This document shows positions 9,167 to 17,484 of a stretch of DNA of 64,000 bases, in pieces. The notes beneath the pieces were generated by a model. The model saw only the letters and a list, made by a program, of their open reading frames with translations, had not been told where the DNA came from and made no database searches. The translations under genes were made by a program, and so were the position numbers. Positions within the stretch are counted from its first letter, which is position 1. Each line of letters starts with the position of its first letter. Source of the DNA: Pseudomonas sp. MWU16-30317 (GTDB taxonomy: Bacteria; Pseudomonadota; Gammaproteobacteria; Pseudomonadales; Pseudomonadaceae); assembly GCF_020515695.1 (NCBI RefSeq), contig NZ_JAIWJA010000010.1:186001-250000 (forward strand). Reading direction: 5' to 3'.

Positions 9167-10402
9167 ATGCGACTGTTCCACACCTCCGACTGGCACCTGG
9201 GTCAAAGCCTCCACGGCCAGGACCGCGACTTCGAACACGGCTGCTTTCTCGATTGGCTGCTTGGCCAGCTCAAGCACCGCCAGCCCGACGTACTGCTGAT
9301 TGCCGGCGATATCTTCGACACCGTCAACCCGCCGGTCAGAGCCCAGGAGCGGCTCTACGACTTCATCGTCGCCGCCCACGAGCAGCAACCGCAGCTGACC
9401 ATGGTAATGATCGCCGGCAACCACGATTCCGGCTCGCGCATCGAGCTGCCCGCCCCGCTGATGCGCCGCTTGCGCACTCACGCCTTGGGCCGCGTGCTGT
9501 GGCTGGACGACGGTCAGCTCGACGCCGAGCGTCTGCTGTTGCCGCTGCCCGATGCCAGCGGCAAGGTCGCCGCCTGGTGCCTGGCCCTGCCGTTCCTGCG
9601 CCCGGCGGAAGTCACCGGCCTGCATTTGGGCGACGACTACCTGAAGGGCATTGCCCATGTTCACGAATCCCTGATCAAAGCCGCCAATGCTCGCCGCGAG
9701 CCCGACCAGGCGCTGATTGCCATCAGCCACGCGCACATGGCCGGCGGCAGCGTGTCGCTGGAATCCGAGCGCAGCCTGATCATCGGTAACGCCGAAGCCC
9801 TGCCTGCCAGCCTGTTCGACGCTAGCATCGCCTACGTCGCCCTCGGCCACTTGCACAAGCCCCAGCAGGTCAACGGTGAATCGCGGATCCGCTACAGCGG
9901 CTCGCCGATCCCATTGTCATTCTCCGAGATCGCCTACAAGCACCAGATCCTGCAGATCGAATGCCAGGGCGAGCAATTGGTAAGCGTCGAAGCGCTGCCC
10001 ATTCCCCGCGCGGTGGCCCTGATGCGCGTCGGTCCCTTACCTTTGGCCGAGCTGATTAAGCGTTTGAGCGAGTTACCCGATCTCGACCTGCTCGCCGACC
10101 CCGAGCGCCAGCCGTGGCTCGAAGCGCGGGTGATCCTCGACGAACCGCAACCGGACCTGCGCCACCAGATCGAAACCGCCCTGCAGAACAAAGCCGTGCG
10201 CCTGGTGCGCATCGCCGCCGAATACGCCGGCCGCGGCCGCCAGGAGGATGACGACGGCCCGCTGATCGAGCTCGGCCAGCTGAGCCCGGTAGAACTGTTC
10301 AGCCGCGCCTGGCAGGACAGCTACGGCAGCGCCGCCGATGACCAGGCCCTGAGCGATTTCGCCCTGCTGTTGCAGGACGTGCAACTGGAGAGCGAAGCAT
10401 GA
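9167..10402 (+). CDS. sbcD: Exonuclease subunit SbcD (Mre11 homologue)
   Basis: This 411-aa metallophosphoesterase is the nuclease subunit of SbcCD, which cleaves hairpins and DNA ends, including protein-blocked ends. Motifs in order are HTSDWHLGQ, AGDIFD, AGNHDSGSR, ISHAHMAGG and ALGHLHKPQ. A leader AGG lies 7-8 bp before the ATG at 9167. The gene overlaps sbcC by 4 bp (ATGA), the usual coupled operon. Because SbcCD cuts long palindromes, its presence in a genome this rich in inverted REP pairs is worth noting. Confidence 0.95.
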   Translation: MRLFHTSDWHLGQSLHGQDRDFEHGCFLDWLLGQLKHRQPDVLLIAGDIFDTVNPPVRAQERLYDFIVAAHEQQPQLTMVMIAGNHDSGSRIELPAPLMRRLRTHALGRVLWLDDGQLDAERLLLPLPDASGKVAAWCLALPFLRPAEVTGLHLGDDYLKGIAHVHESLIKAANARREPDQALIAISHAHMAGGSVSLESERSLIIGNAEALPASLFDASIAYVALGHLHKPQQVNGESRIRYSGSPIPLSFSEIAYKHQILQIECQGEQLVSVEALPIPRAVALMRVGPLPLAELIKRLSELPDLDLLADPERQPWLEARVILDEPQPDLRHQIETALQNKAVRLVRIAAEYAGRGRQEDDDGPLIELGQLSPVELFSRAWQDSYGSAADDQALSDFALLLQDVQLESEA

Positions 10403-13400
10403 AGATCCTCGCCATCCGCCTGAAAAACCTCGCCTCCCTGGCTGGCCCGATCGAAGTCGACTTCACCGCCGAACCCTTGGCCAGCACCGGCCTGTTCGCC
10501 ATCACTGGCCCCACCGGCGCCGGCAAAAGCACTCTGCTCGACGCTCTCTGCCTGGCGTTGTTCGGGAGCGTGCCGCGCCTGGGCAACCTCAAGCGCGAGA
10601 CCAAGGTGCCAGACGTCGACAGCGACATCGGCTCCGACGACCCGCGCACCTTGCTGCGCCGTGGCAGCGGCAGCGGCTTTGCCGAGGTGGATTTCGTCGG
10701 CATCGATGGCCGTCGCTACCGCGCCCGCTGGGAAACCAACCGCGCCCGCGACAAGGCCAACGGCAAGTTGCAGAACAGCAAACAGAGCCTCTACGACATC
10801 GACGCCGAGCAAGTGCTGACCAGCCAGAAGCGCGAGTACGAGCTGCTGATCGAGGCGCGCCTGGGGCTCAATTTCGAGCAGTTCACCCGCGCCGTGATGC
10901 TCGCCCAAAGCGAGTTCAGCGCCTTCCTCAAGGCCGACGACAAGGACCGCAGCGAGCTGCTCGAAAAGCTCACCAACACCGCCATCTACAGCCAGCTCGG
11001 GCGCCGCGCTTTCGTCAAGGCACGCGAAGCCCAGGACGCGCACCGCCAGCTCGAATCCGAAGCCGTCGGCGTGCAACCGCTCAGCGAAGACGAGCGCAGC
11101 CTGCTCGATCAGCAGTTCAGTGAAGCCCAGCAGCAACTCGAAGCGCAGCGCGGTCAACTCAAGCAGCTCGACCAGCAACGCCAGTGGCTGGCCGAATTTC
11201 TGCGCCTGCACACCCAGGTCAACGAGGCCGTCACCCAACAGCAGCACGCCCAAGGCCAATGGCAGGCGCTCGCCGGCGAACGGCTCGACCTTGGCTTGCT
11301 GGAGCAACTGGGCCCGCAGCGCCATCTGTTCGCCCGCCGCCAGGTGTTGCAGGCGCAGTTGACGCCCCTGGCCGAACAGCTGCAACAGATGCGCGAACGC
11401 CAACGCCGGCTGAGCAGCGAACAAGCCCAACTGCAAAGTGCCGGTGAGCAAGCGCGCCAGGCCTTGAGTGCGGCCCAGGCGCAACAAAGCGATTCGGCAC
11501 CGCGCCTGCGCCAGGCGTTCGAGGCAGAGCGCGATCTGGCCCGCATGCAACAAGAGGCCGACGCCCTGCAAGCTCAGGTCGCGACTCACCACCAACAGAG
11601 CGAGGCCGGGCAAAAAAGCCTCGACGATCTGCTCGCCCGTCAGCAACTGAGCGTCACCACCCTGGAGCGGCTGCAGGGCGAGCTGGAAAAATCCGCCGAA
11701 CTGGCACCGCTGGCCGACGCCTGGAGCGCCTGGCGCGATCGGTTGCAGGCCTACTTGCTGGTGCACAACCGCATCGCCCAGGGCAGCACCGAACTGGCCC
11801 AATTGCAAGCGCGCGCCCAGCGTACCGGCGAGACCTTGGCGGCCCAGCGCAATACCCTCGAGGTGCTGTACCGCGAGGCCGATACCGAGCCTGACGCCGT
11901 CGCCGAGCAGGTGCAGATACTCGCCAGCCTGCTGCAAGACAACCGCAAGCAACACCGCGCCTTCGAAGAACTGTCGCGCCTGTGGGCCAGCCTGCAGGAA
12001 CTCGACCGCCGCGCCGCCGCCTTGCAGGAAGATCAAGCCACCGCCCAGCAGCAACGCGAGCAACTCACCGGCGAAGGCTTGCAGACCCGCGACGCCTTGC
12101 AAGTGGCCGAGCAGGCCCTGAGCGTCACCCGCGCCTTGCTCGAGCGCCAGCGCCTGGCCCGCAGCGCCAGCGTCGAAACCCTGCGCGAGCAATTGCAGAG
12201 CGACGAACCCTGCCCGGTGTGTGGCAGTACCGAGCACCCTTGGCATCAACCCGAGGCTCTGCTGCAGGACATGGCCGTACACGACGAGCAGGAAGGCGCC
12301 AGCGCACAACAGACGGTGGATGCCCTGAAAGAAAAGGTCGTGGAACTGCGCGAGCGCGTCGGCAGCGTGATCGCCCGCCAGAAGGATTTGCTGCAACAAC
12401 AGGAACGCCTGCATCAGGAACGCAGCGCGCTGCTGCCGACCCTCGAAGCCCACACGTTGGGCAGCGCATTGCTGGATCGCGACGCGCCCCAGCGCGATGC
12501 CTGGCTGAACCAGCAACTGAGCCATCTCGACCAGCAGATCCGCCAGGACGAAGTGCGCCAGAACGCCCTGCTGACCCTGCAACAGGATGCCGCGCGCCTG
12601 CAGCAGGAACTGCGCGCCGCCACCCAGGCCAGCGAAACCGCCAGCCAGCAACTGGCCGAGCAGCAAAGCCAGCTGAACAACGACCAGCGGCGCCTTGATG
12701 AAGACCGTCAGGCATTCGCCGCCGTGTTGCCGCCCAGCTGGATGGAAGGGCTGGTCGTGGATGCCGCCACCACCTTCATGCAGCTCGATCGGCAAGTGGC
12801 CGAGCGCCTGGCCGGCGCGGAGCAACATCGTGACGAACACAACGAGCAGCTCGAACGCCAGCAACTGATCGACCGCCAACAACTGCATCAGCAAAATGCC
12901 GCGCAGCAACTGCAAGCGCTACAAACCCGCCTTGGCGAGCAGACGGCTCAGTTGCAGACCGTGCGCGAACAGCTGCTGCAACTGCTGGCCGAACACCCCA
13001 GCGCCGAACACTGGCAACAGCATCAACAGCAAGCGGTCGAACAAGCCCGCACCGCCCAGACCGAAAGCGAACAGCGGGTGCAGGAGATCGACCGGCAGTT
13101 GCTGCAACTGGCCACCGAACTCAAGGGCAGCGACGAACGCCTGCAGGCAATGACTGAAGAAAGCCAGACCCTGGCCGGCGACATCGAACAGTGGCGCGCG
13201 CGCCATGCCGAGCTCGACGACGATGGCGTGGCTCGGCTGTTGAGTGTCGATGACGCGCAGTTGCAGGCGCTTCGGCAACGCCTGCAGGCCAGCGACAAGG
13301 CCATCGAACAGGCCCAGGTGCTGGTCGCCGAGCGCGAGCAACGGCTGCAGGCCCACGCCGCAGCGCATAGCCCCGCCGTGGCAGCGGAAGCTGCCCCAGC

Positions 13401-14181
13401 CCCGACTGGCTCAACGGCTGTGGAAACGGGCGAAGGAGCCATCCTTGACATCCCTCCAAGCCCCGCCGTGTCCATCCCGACACCTTGCTGGCCAGAGCCC
13501 AGTCCCACAGAGATTCAGGCATTCGGCGAACAGCTCGAGCAGGCCCTCGCGCAGTTGCAATCCGCCGTGCACAGCAGCGAACAGCACAGCGCCGAGCTGC
13601 GCGCCCGCCAGGTCGACGATCAACGCCGACGCGACGCCAACCAGGCTCTCGCGCAGCGCATCGCCCTGGCCTATGCCGAATACCAGCGCTGGGGCCGTAT
13701 CAGTGCGCTGATCGGTTCAGCCAGCGGCGACACCTTCCGCAAGATCGCCCAGGCCTACAACCTCGATCTGCTGGTCCACCATGCCAACGTGCAACTGCGC
13801 CAACTGGTGCGCCGCTACCGCCTCAAACGCGGCGGGAGCATGCTCGGGCTGTTGGTGATGGACACCGAGATGGGCGACGAACTGCGCTCGGTGCATTCGC
13901 TGTCGGGGGGTGAAACCTTCCTGGTCTCGCTGGCCCTGGCATTGGGACTGGCGTCGATGGCGTCGAGCACGCTGAAGATCGAATCGCTGTTTATCGACGA
14001 GGGCTTCGGCAGCCTCGACCCCGAGTCGCTGCAACTGGCCATGGACGCCCTCGATGGCCTGCAGGCCCAAGGCCGCAAGGTCGGGGTGATTTCCCACGTG
14101 CAGGAAATGCACGAACGCATTCCGGTGCAGATCAGGGTGATACGGCAGGGGAATGGGCTCAGCACAGTGGAAGTCGGCTAA
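10399..14181 (+). CDS. sbcC: Exonuclease subunit SbcC (Rad50-like SMC ATPase)
   Basis: This 1260-aa protein has an N-terminal ATPase lobe with Walker A GPTGAGKST at residue 37, long Gln/Leu/Glu-rich coiled coils, and a zinc hook CPVCG at residue 605. The C-terminal lobe carries the ABC signature LSGGETFLVSLAL at residue 1168 and Walker B LFIDEGFGSLD near 1198. It is the ATP-driven partner of SbcD. An Ala/Pro-rich segment at residues about 990-1036 interrupts the distal coiled coil and makes the protein somewhat long. It ends just before a REP pair. Confidence 0.95.
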   Translation: MKILAIRLKNLASLAGPIEVDFTAEPLASTGLFAITGPTGAGKSTLLDALCLALFGSVPRLGNLKRETKVPDVDSDIGSDDPRTLLRRGSGSGFAEVDFVGIDGRRYRARWETNRARDKANGKLQNSKQSLYDIDAEQVLTSQKREYELLIEARLGLNFEQFTRAVMLAQSEFSAFLKADDKDRSELLEKLTNTAIYSQLGRRAFVKAREAQDAHRQLESEAVGVQPLSEDERSLLDQQFSEAQQQLEAQRGQLKQLDQQRQWLAEFLRLHTQVNEAVTQQQHAQGQWQALAGERLDLGLLEQLGPQRHLFARRQVLQAQLTPLAEQLQQMRERQRRLSSEQAQLQSAGEQARQALSAAQAQQSDSAPRLRQAFEAERDLARMQQEADALQAQVATHHQQSEAGQKSLDDLLARQQLSVTTLERLQGELEKSAELAPLADAWSAWRDRLQAYLLVHNRIAQGSTELAQLQARAQRTGETLAAQRNTLEVLYREADTEPDAVAEQVQILASLLQDNRKQHRAFEELSRLWASLQELDRRAAALQEDQATAQQQREQLTGEGLQTRDALQVAEQALSVTRALLERQRLARSASVETLREQLQSDEPCPVCGSTEHPWHQPEALLQDMAVHDEQEGASAQQTVDALKEKVVELRERVGSVIARQKDLLQQQERLHQERSALLPTLEAHTLGSALLDRDAPQRDAWLNQQLSHLDQQIRQDEVRQNALLTLQQDAARLQQELRAATQASETASQQLAEQQSQLNNDQRRLDEDRQAFAAVLPPSWMEGLVVDAATTFMQLDRQVAERLAGAEQHRDEHNEQLERQQLIDRQQLHQQNAAQQLQALQTRLGEQTAQLQTVREQLLQLLAEHPSAEHWQQHQQQAVEQARTAQTESEQRVQEIDRQLLQLATELKGSDERLQAMTEESQTLAGDIEQWRARHAELDDDGVARLLSVDDAQLQALRQRLQASDKAIEQAQVLVAEREQRLQAHAAAHSPAVAAEAAPAPTGSTAVETGEGAILDIPPSPAVSIPTPCWPEPSPTEIQAFGEQLEQALAQLQSAVHSSEQHSAELRARQVDDQRRRDANQALAQRIALAYAEYQRWGRISALIGSASGDTFRKIAQAYNLDLLVHHANVQLRQLVRRYRLKRGGSMLGLLVMDTEMGDELRSVHSLSGGETFLVSLALALGLASMASSTLKIESLFIDEGFGSLDPESLQLAMDALDGLQAQGRKVGVISHVQEMHERIPVQIRVIRQGNGLSTVEVG

Positions 14182-14193
14182 GCCCGAAAACGC

Positions 14194-14249
14194 TTTCGCG
14201 GGCAAGCCTTGCTCCCACAATGGACTGTGGGAAAGGCTTGCCCGCGAAG
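14194..14249. repeat. REP inverted pair after sbcC
   Basis: Two facing REP elements (TTTCGCGGGCAAGCC then TTGCTCCCAC, and GTGGGAAAGGCTTGCC then CGCGAAGA) form a long imperfect stem with a short TGGACT centre. The pair lies between the convergent ends of sbcC and the lactonase gene, where it could act as a bidirectional transcription or mRNA-decay barrier. Confidence 0.72.
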
Positions 14250-14298
14250 ACGTCATTTCAGCCAACGCCATTGCAGGAGCAAGCTCGGGTTTCAAGCC

Positions 14299-15471
14299 TC
14301 AGCGCAAGAACTTGATATCCGAAGGCGAATCGATCGCGAAGGTCTGCACCGTCGCGCCCAGCAAACCTGTGGCCGGATCACGCTTGACCACCACGATCTG
14401 GTTGCTCTTCTGATTGGCGATCAGCACGTACTGGCCGGACGGATCGATACTGAATTCCCGCGGCTCGATACCTTCCACCGAACGGCGCTGCAGCTCTTTC
14501 AATTCAGCAGTTTTGCCATCAATGGCAAAGACCAGTATCTCGTTGGTCTTGCCGCGGTTGGTGACGTACAGCAGCTTGCCATCGGCAGAGAAATGCAGCG
14601 CCGCACCGGCCTTGTGCTGGGGATCCTGCCCGGCCGCCAGATCAACCAGCTGCTTGCGCACCAAATTGCCCTGATTCACATCGAACACCGCCACCTGCCC
14701 GGCCATTTCCAGGGTCAGGTAGGCGTGCTTGCCATCGGCGCTGAACAGCAGGTGCCGCGGCCCACTGCCTGGCGGCAGGTCCACCGAGGCCGGGTTGGCG
14801 GCGGTCAGCGGCTGGCTGGTCTTGCTGGCGTTGTAGTGGTAGACAAAGATCTTGTCGGCGCCCAGATCCTGCACATATACGAAGCGTCCATCTGGCGACG
14901 ACACCACCGAATGCACATGGCTGCTGGCCTGGCGCTCGGGGTTGACCTTGGAGGCAGGGTGCCGCTCTTGCTGCGCCACCTCCGTCAGATCGCCTTTGCG
15001 ATCGATCGGCAACACCGCCAGGCTGCCGCCCGGATCGGGGTGCACCGCATAGTTGGCGACAAACAGATGCTGATCGCCCTTGGCCAGGCTGGAAAACGTC
15101 GGCTCATCGCCACGGCTCAGCACCTGACCACTGAATTTCAGATCATGGGTGCGCGGGTCCAGCGTAAAGGTACTGACCTTGCCCAGATTGTCCTTGGCCC
15201 CCGGACCGTTCTCGTTGACCACATAAACGCGGGTCTGTTCATGGTTGAGGGTGAGCCAGGAAGGATTTTCGCTGTCGACCACTTGCAGCGGCTGGGCGCC
15301 GAGCTGGCCGGTGGCCGTGTCGAAGCGATACCGATAGATGCCCTTGCTGGTCGCTCCGGTATAGGTGCCGATCAGCACATCGTATTGAGCAGGTTGGCTG
15401 GCAGCACCAGCAGCAGTGGCTGCCAGGCCCAAGGCACTGGCGAGCAGCAGAGGCATGAAGATCTTTTTCAT
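14299..15471 (-). CDS. Secreted lactonase-family beta-propeller protein 1
   Basis: This 390-aa protein has a signal peptide (MKKIFMPLLLASALGLAATA, cleavage after AGA). A seven-bladed propeller of the 6-phosphogluconolactonase/lactonase family (PF10282) follows, starting at VLIGTYTGATSKGIYRYRF. Recurring blade motifs include LTLNHEQTRVYVVNENGPG, GSGPRHLLFSADGKHAYLT and EGIEPREFSIDPSGQYVLIAN. Export argues against a role in the cytoplasmic pentose phosphate pathway; the periplasmic substrate is unknown. It is clearly paralogous to the gene at 15928-17088. A longer in-frame start at 15552 lacks a signal peptide and is not preferred. Confidence 0.85.
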   Translation of the reverse strand: MKKIFMPLLLASALGLAATAAGAASQPAQYDVLIGTYTGATSKGIYRYRFDTATGQLGAQPLQVVDSENPSWLTLNHEQTRVYVVNENGPGAKDNLGKVSTFTLDPRTHDLKFSGQVLSRGDEPTFSSLAKGDQHLFVANYAVHPDPGGSLAVLPIDRKGDLTEVAQQERHPASKVNPERQASSHVHSVVSSPDGRFVYVQDLGADKIFVYHYNASKTSQPLTAANPASVDLPPGSGPRHLLFSADGKHAYLTLEMAGQVAVFDVNQGNLVRKQLVDLAAGQDPQHKAGAALHFSADGKLLYVTNRGKTNEILVFAIDGKTAELKELQRRSVEGIEPREFSIDPSGQYVLIANQKSNQIVVVKRDPATGLLGATVQTFAIDSPSDIKFLR

Positions 15472-15531
15472 TGTTGTATTCCCAAGGCAGTTGTAACCGA
15501 AACCCAGTGTAGAGTTAATTTTGTAACAGGG

Positions 15532-15548
15532 TGCGTCAGTATGACGCA
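15532..15548. promoter_or_regulatory. Candidate operator upstream of lactonase 1
   Basis: Perfect inverted repeat TGCGTCA-GTA-TGACGCA lies 61 bp upstream of the lactonase start codon and 59 bp past the end of the small secreted gene. Its size and position suit a dimeric repressor or activator site. No matching regulator gene is adjacent. Confidence 0.35.
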
Positions 15549-15606
15549 TCACCGAAACCGGTTACAGCCTTGGAAAGACATAAGACTTTCTCTGCCCGTG
15601 AATCAA

Positions 15607-15786
15607 TCAATGCGAAACCTTGTGATCCAGCGCGGCGTAGAAGTTGGCGCTTTGTTGCAGGTACTTCTGGGTGTATGTCTGGGTGGTGCTGGGTTTGCTG
15701 CTGGTTTGACCGTTGGCATGGGCTGGCAGCGCCACCGATACGGAAACGGCAGAAGCGGCGATGATCGAGAAAAGATTGAAGTTCAT
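15607..15786 (-). CDS. Small secreted protein, 59 aa
   Basis: This short gene encodes a clear signal peptide (MNFNLFSIIAASAVSVSVAL, then PAHA with likely cleavage) and a mature peptide of about 35 residues rich in Ser/Thr/Gln/Tyr (TSSKPSTTQTYTQKYLQQ then SANFYAALDHKVSH). A GAGGG sequence lies about 9 bp upstream of the ATG. I do not recognise the family. It sits on the same strand between two paralogous secreted lactonases, which suggests joint regulation or a shared periplasmic context. Reality as a gene is supported by the signal peptide and the leader, not by homology. Confidence 0.55.
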   Translation of the reverse strand: MNFNLFSIIAASAVSVSVALPAHANGQTSSKPSTTQTYTQKYLQQSANFYAALDHKVSH

Positions 15787-15884
15787 GATGAGTACCCTCG
15801 GGGATTCGGTTTGAAGTCATGCCGTTGAGGCCGTGAATTCAAAGTACGCCCGAGGGCTCATCTACGAAAATTCATTGCAGAAGT

Positions 15885-15913
15885 AGCGATTATCACTGCC
15901 ATTGATAATCGCT
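15885..15913. terminator. Hairpin behind lactonase 2
   Basis: Perfect 11-bp inverted repeat (AGCGATTATCA, 7-nt loop, TGATAATCGCT) starts about 15 bp past the stop codon of the downstream lactonase, in the transcribed direction. The trailing sequence is only weakly T-rich, so intrinsic termination is likely but not certain. The arms also resemble GATAATC-type protein-binding half sites. Confidence 0.4.
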
Positions 15914-15927
15914 CTCGGCGCCACGGG

Positions 15928-17088
15928 TTACTGGGTGAGAAACTTCACGTCGGACGGCGAATCAATGGCAAACGTTTGCACGGTCATGCCCAGCAGACCG
16001 GTCTTCACATCGCGCTGCACCACCACGATGGCGTTGCTCTTCTGATTGGCGATCAGCACGAACTGCCCGCTCGGATCGATGCCGAATTCGCGCGGGTGAT
16101 CGCCATCGACGCTGCGCCGCTGGATCTCGCGCAAATCGCCGGTCTCGGGATTCACCGCAAACACCACCAATTCATTGACCGCACCGCGGTTGCTGACGTA
16201 CAGGAAGCGCCCATCGGCAGACAGATGCAGCGCGCCCGCTGCGCCCTTCGGCCCGCCCTGGCGGTCCAGGTCAGTGATCTTGCCCAGGTCCAGGCCGCCG
16301 GAACGGTAGTCGAACTTGGCCACCTGGGCGGTCATTTCCAGCGTCAGGTAGGCGTACTTGGTCTTTGCGTCGAATACCAGATGGCGTGGCCCGCTACCCG
16401 GCGGCAACTCGACCACGCTGGGCGTGGCAGGCCCCAGCGGCCATTGCTTGTTGCCCGCGTCGAGGCGATAGATGAACACCTTGTCCGCACCCAGATCGCT
16501 GACATACACATAACGCCCGTTCGGCGCAGAGACCACGCTGTGCACGTGGGAGCCGGCCTGGCGTTCGGCATCGACATGGCTGGCGGGATGCCGCTCCTGC
16601 TGCACCACAGGCAACAGGCTGCCGTCTGGCGCGACACCCATCGCCACCGCGCTGCCTCCAGGCTCGGGGTGCACCGCATAGTTGGCCACGAACAGCAAGC
16701 TCCCATCCTTGCTCAGGCTGGCATGGGTGGGCTCGTCGCCCTGGGTTTCGACTTCATTGAGTTGATCGATGACGTGGGTCTGCGGGTTGATCGAGAAGCT
16801 GGTGACCTTGCCGACAGTGTCGGCCTGCCCAGGTCCATTCTCGTTGACCGCATAGAGGTGTCGCTGGTCGGCCGACAGGGTCAGCCATGAAGGGTTGGCG
16901 ACCACCACCAACTGCTCGGGTTTGGCGCTGATTTCACCGCGAGTACTGTCGAAGCGATAGCGGTAGATGCCTTTGCTGGTGCCTTGGGTGTAAGTCCCGA
17001 CCAGCAGTTCATAACTTTGTGCAGACGCATTGGTTGCCATTATCAGCATGCTTGAAGCCACCACTAAAGGTCCCAGAATTTGTAGCAT
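15928..17088 (-). CDS. Secreted lactonase-family beta-propeller protein 2
   Basis: This 386-aa paralogue of the protein at 14299-15471 shares the same blade order and near-identical motifs (LLVGTYTQGTSKGIYRYRF, LYAVNENGPGQAD, GSGPRHLVFDAKTKYAYLT, REFGIDPSGQFVLIANQKSN). It has an N-terminal export signal (MLQILGPLVVASSMLIMATN, cleavage near ASA). The two genes probably arose by tandem duplication around the small secreted gene. As for its partner, the family is clear but the substrate is not. Confidence 0.85.
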   Translation of the reverse strand: MLQILGPLVVASSMLIMATNASAQSYELLVGTYTQGTSKGIYRYRFDSTRGEISAKPEQLVVVANPSWLTLSADQRHLYAVNENGPGQADTVGKVTSFSINPQTHVIDQLNEVETQGDEPTHASLSKDGSLLFVANYAVHPEPGGSAVAMGVAPDGSLLPVVQQERHPASHVDAERQAGSHVHSVVSAPNGRYVYVSDLGADKVFIYRLDAGNKQWPLGPATPSVVELPPGSGPRHLVFDAKTKYAYLTLEMTAQVAKFDYRSGGLDLGKITDLDRQGGPKGAAGALHLSADGRFLYVSNRGAVNELVVFAVNPETGDLREIQRRSVDGDHPREFGIDPSGQFVLIANQKSNAIVVVQRDVKTGLLGMTVQTFAIDSPSDVKFLTQ

Positions 17089-17152
17089 GTATGCATTTCC
17101 TGATAGTCATCCATGTTGGGTGAGGATCAGGCCGGAACTCCAAGACACTGCA

Positions 17153-17431
17153 TTATTCTTGCTCGGCGTGTTCTTCATCTTGGCCGCTGAAGGCCTGCAC
17201 GCAGACTAGCTGATGCGCGCCCTTGTCGTCACTGATACACCATGCTTGTAAATCAATATTCATGGCCGCGGCGGCGATTTGTGCTGGCGTGAACGTCCAG
17301 CGCTTGAGATCCCTGCCGTCCATGCATTCAACGCGCAACCCGCTGGCGTCGAGGCTGAAGTCGAAGGCGTGGAGGTTGTCGATGAGGAGCATGTCGGTGG
17401 ATTGCAGCGCGGTGGTGAGGGTGTCGGTCAT
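17153..17431 (-). CDS. Small cytoplasmic protein (possibly DUF5629)
   Basis: This 92-aa protein begins MTDTLTTALQSTDMLLIDNL and has no signal or membrane segment. It contains an amphipathic N-terminal helix, a beta-rich centre (FDFSLDASGLRVECMDGRDL, KRWTFTPAQIAAA) and an acidic tail (GQDEEHAEQE). I believe it resembles the Pseudomonas-restricted DUF5629 group but am not certain. The ATG at 17431 is chosen over a far-upstream start that would run through the exporter gene. It lies 53 bp downstream of the exporter on the same strand. Confidence 0.6.
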   Translation of the reverse strand: MTDTLTTALQSTDMLLIDNLHAFDFSLDASGLRVECMDGRDLKRWTFTPAQIAAAAMNIDLQAWCISDDKGAHQLVCVQAFSGQDEEHAEQE

Positions 17432-17484
17432 GGGGGTGCGTCTGGTCGGTTTGAAAGTGCGCAATTGTAACCCACTGGCACCTG

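Noticed and set aside
10321..12915. Open frame of 864 codons antisense to sbcC
   Set aside because: Leu/Gln/Gly-rich complement of the coiled-coil code; no start context, no motifs.
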